DNA from: an uncultured Gemmatimonadota bacterium
Lineage (GTDB): Bacteria; Gemmatimonadota; Gemmatimonadetes; Gemmatimonadales; Gemmatimonadaceae
DNA length: 48,547 nucleotides
Direction of reading: 5' to 3'
NCBI GenBank assembly: GCA_902825965.1
Contig: CADEDA010000011.1
Location: forward strand, 7,535-56,081
Positions 47,734 to 48,547 of this stretch are shown here, piece after piece. Every line of letters begins with the position of its first letter. Positions within the stretch are counted from its first letter, which is position 1. The notes below the pieces were generated by a model. The model did not search any database and was not told where the DNA came from. It saw nothing but the letters and a program-made list of their open reading frames with translations. Position numbers and translations under genes: made by a program.

Positions 47734-48547
47734 ATGTCCGAAGTGCTCTACCAGATCATGGGCCGCCACCGGGCGGAGCCACTCCCGGAGCGCAAGCCCT
47801 CCTGGCTCAAGGTCAAGGCGCCCGGCGGGAAGAACTACCTGCACCTCAAGCAGATGATGCGCGAACTCGACCTCCACACGGTCTGCGAGGAAGCGCACTG
47901 CCCCAACGTCGGCGAGTGCTGGGAGCACGGCACCGCCACCTTCATGATCCTCGGCGACGTCTGCACGCGGAACTGCGCATACTGCGCGGTCGCCCACGGC
48001 CGGCCCCCCAAGTTCGATGCGGCCGAGCCCGGACGCGTGGCCGAGGCCGCGCAGAAGATGAACCTGCGCCACCTCGTGATCACGAGCGTCGACCGCGACG
48101 ACCTCCCGGACTTCGGCGCCTGGGCATTCGCCGAGACGATCCGGCAGGTACACGAAGCCGTCCCGGGCTGCTCGGTCGAGGTGCTGGTCCCGGATTTCCA
48201 GGGCAACGAGGACTCCATCCGGACCGTGCTCGAGGCGCGCCCCGAGATCTACAACCACAACACCGAGACGGTGCCGCGCCTCTATAAGAAGGCGCGCCCG
48301 GGCGGTCGCTACGAACGCGTGCTCGAGATCTTCCGCATGTCCAAGCGCATCGCGCCGGACATCCCCACGAAGACCGGCATCATCCTCGGCATGGGTGAGA
48401 CCAACGAGGAGGTCCTGAAGACCATGCGCGAACTGCGCGAGGTGGACGTCGACATCCTCACGCTGGGCCAGTACCTGCGCCCCTCGGACGATCACATCAA
48501 GCTCGATCGCTACGTCACGCCCGACGAGTTCACGATGTTCCGCGTCG
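47734..48547 (+). CDS. lipA: lipoyl synthase (partial, cut by window end)
   Basis: Radical-SAM enzyme that inserts two sulphurs into octanoyl groups on carrier proteins such as GcvH. 271 residues are visible of about 300. The auxiliary cluster cysteines are Cys51, Cys56 and Cys62 (CEEAHCPNVGEC); the SAM cluster is CTRNCAYC (Cys77, Cys81, Cys84). Later motifs VTSVDRDDLPDFGA, NHNTETVPRLY and TKTGIILGMGE are all as in LipA. ATG 47734 has GAGG 7 nt upstream. The C-terminal Arg-Ser-Ser-Tyr region lies beyond the window. Confidence 0.97.
   Translation, partial: MSEVLYQIMGRHRAEPLPERKPSWLKVKAPGGKNYLHLKQMMRELDLHTVCEEAHCPNVGECWEHGTATFMILGDVCTRNCAYCAVAHGRPPKFDAAEPGRVAEAAQKMNLRHLVITSVDRDDLPDFGAWAFAETIRQVHEAVPGCSVEVLVPDFQGNEDSIRTVLEARPEIYNHNTETVPRLYKKARPGGRYERVLEIFRMSKRIAPDIPTKTGIILGMGETNEEVLKTMRELREVDVDILTLGQYLRPSDDHIKLDRYVTPDEFTMFRV

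Noticed and set aside
1-48547. tRNA genes, insertion sequences, integrases, attachment sites or prophage
   Set aside because: No TPsiC-like motif with matching acceptor stems, no transposase or integrase motifs and no flanking terminal repeats were found by eye. A tRNAscan or IS search could still find something missed.

Overview
This 48.5 kb window is a gene-dense, very GC-rich bacterial chromosome segment. There are no transposases, phage genes, CRISPR arrays, rRNA genes or tRNAs that I could recognise. The taxon cannot be proved from sequence alone. The combination of very high GC, frequent GTG starts, an archaeal-style nurA-herA-sbcD-sbcC cluster, a sigma factor followed by secreted HEAT-repeat proteins, and Ala/Pro-rich lipoproteins fits Gemmatimonadota best (inference). 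Many genes are joined by ATGA or GTGA overlaps. Several promoters have a TANNNT -10 box only 5-6 nt before the start codon, as in leaderless transcription.

Layout. 1-2286: start of a KPAA-repeat protein (minus), then a TPR protein, a ParA-like ATPase and an Ig-like lipoprotein. 2309-6161: AMP-forming acyl-CoA ligase, a zinc-ribbon/methyltransferase-like protein (minus) and a YbdK-type carboxylate-amine ligase. 6217-8029 (minus): a PTPS/QueD-family enzyme, GTP cyclohydrolase I and a short-chain dehydrogenase, a trio that could make tetrahydrobiopterin. 8030-8389 holds no gene I can support, only hairpins. 8390-8554: tiny membrane protein. 8591-16196 (minus): nurA, herA, sbcD, sbcC and a GNAT acetyltransferase, a DNA end-resection operon. 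16234-19312: lipoprotein, AsnC-type ligand-binding protein, an unknown protein and an aminotransferase. 19456-21590: a DEAD-box-like protein that seems to have lost its catalytic motifs, coupled to thymidine kinase.

21618-25547 (minus): ECF sigma factor, membrane-anchored putative anti-sigma factor and two exported HEAT-repeat proteins in one coupled operon. 25695-30931: pseudopilin genes on both sides of an AraC-family regulator with a receiver-like N-terminus; the shared intergenic region has two perfect palindromes. 31012-36216: coaE, gcvH, gcvP, a small membrane protein and a LipM-type octanoyltransferase. 36248-43093: a fully coupled peptide-uptake operon (binding lipoprotein, two permeases, a fused double ATPase and a POT symporter). 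43118-47203: a coiled-coil protein, an unknown protein, then a coupled trio of GT2 glycosyltransferase, DUF3108 protein and deoxyhypusine-synthase-like protein, the last apparently starting at CTG. 47283-48547: a small membrane protein and lipA (cut by the window end), with a conspicuous AT-rich palindrome between them.

Metabolic link: gcvH (lipoyl carrier), gcvP, lipM-like and lipA lie within 17 kb and cover octanoyl transfer, sulphur insertion and use of lipoate in glycine cleavage. The most interesting candidates for new biology are the degenerate helicase next to thymidine kinase, the sigma/anti-sigma/HEAT operon, the DHS-like operon with a CTG start, and the mammalian-type PTPS operon.
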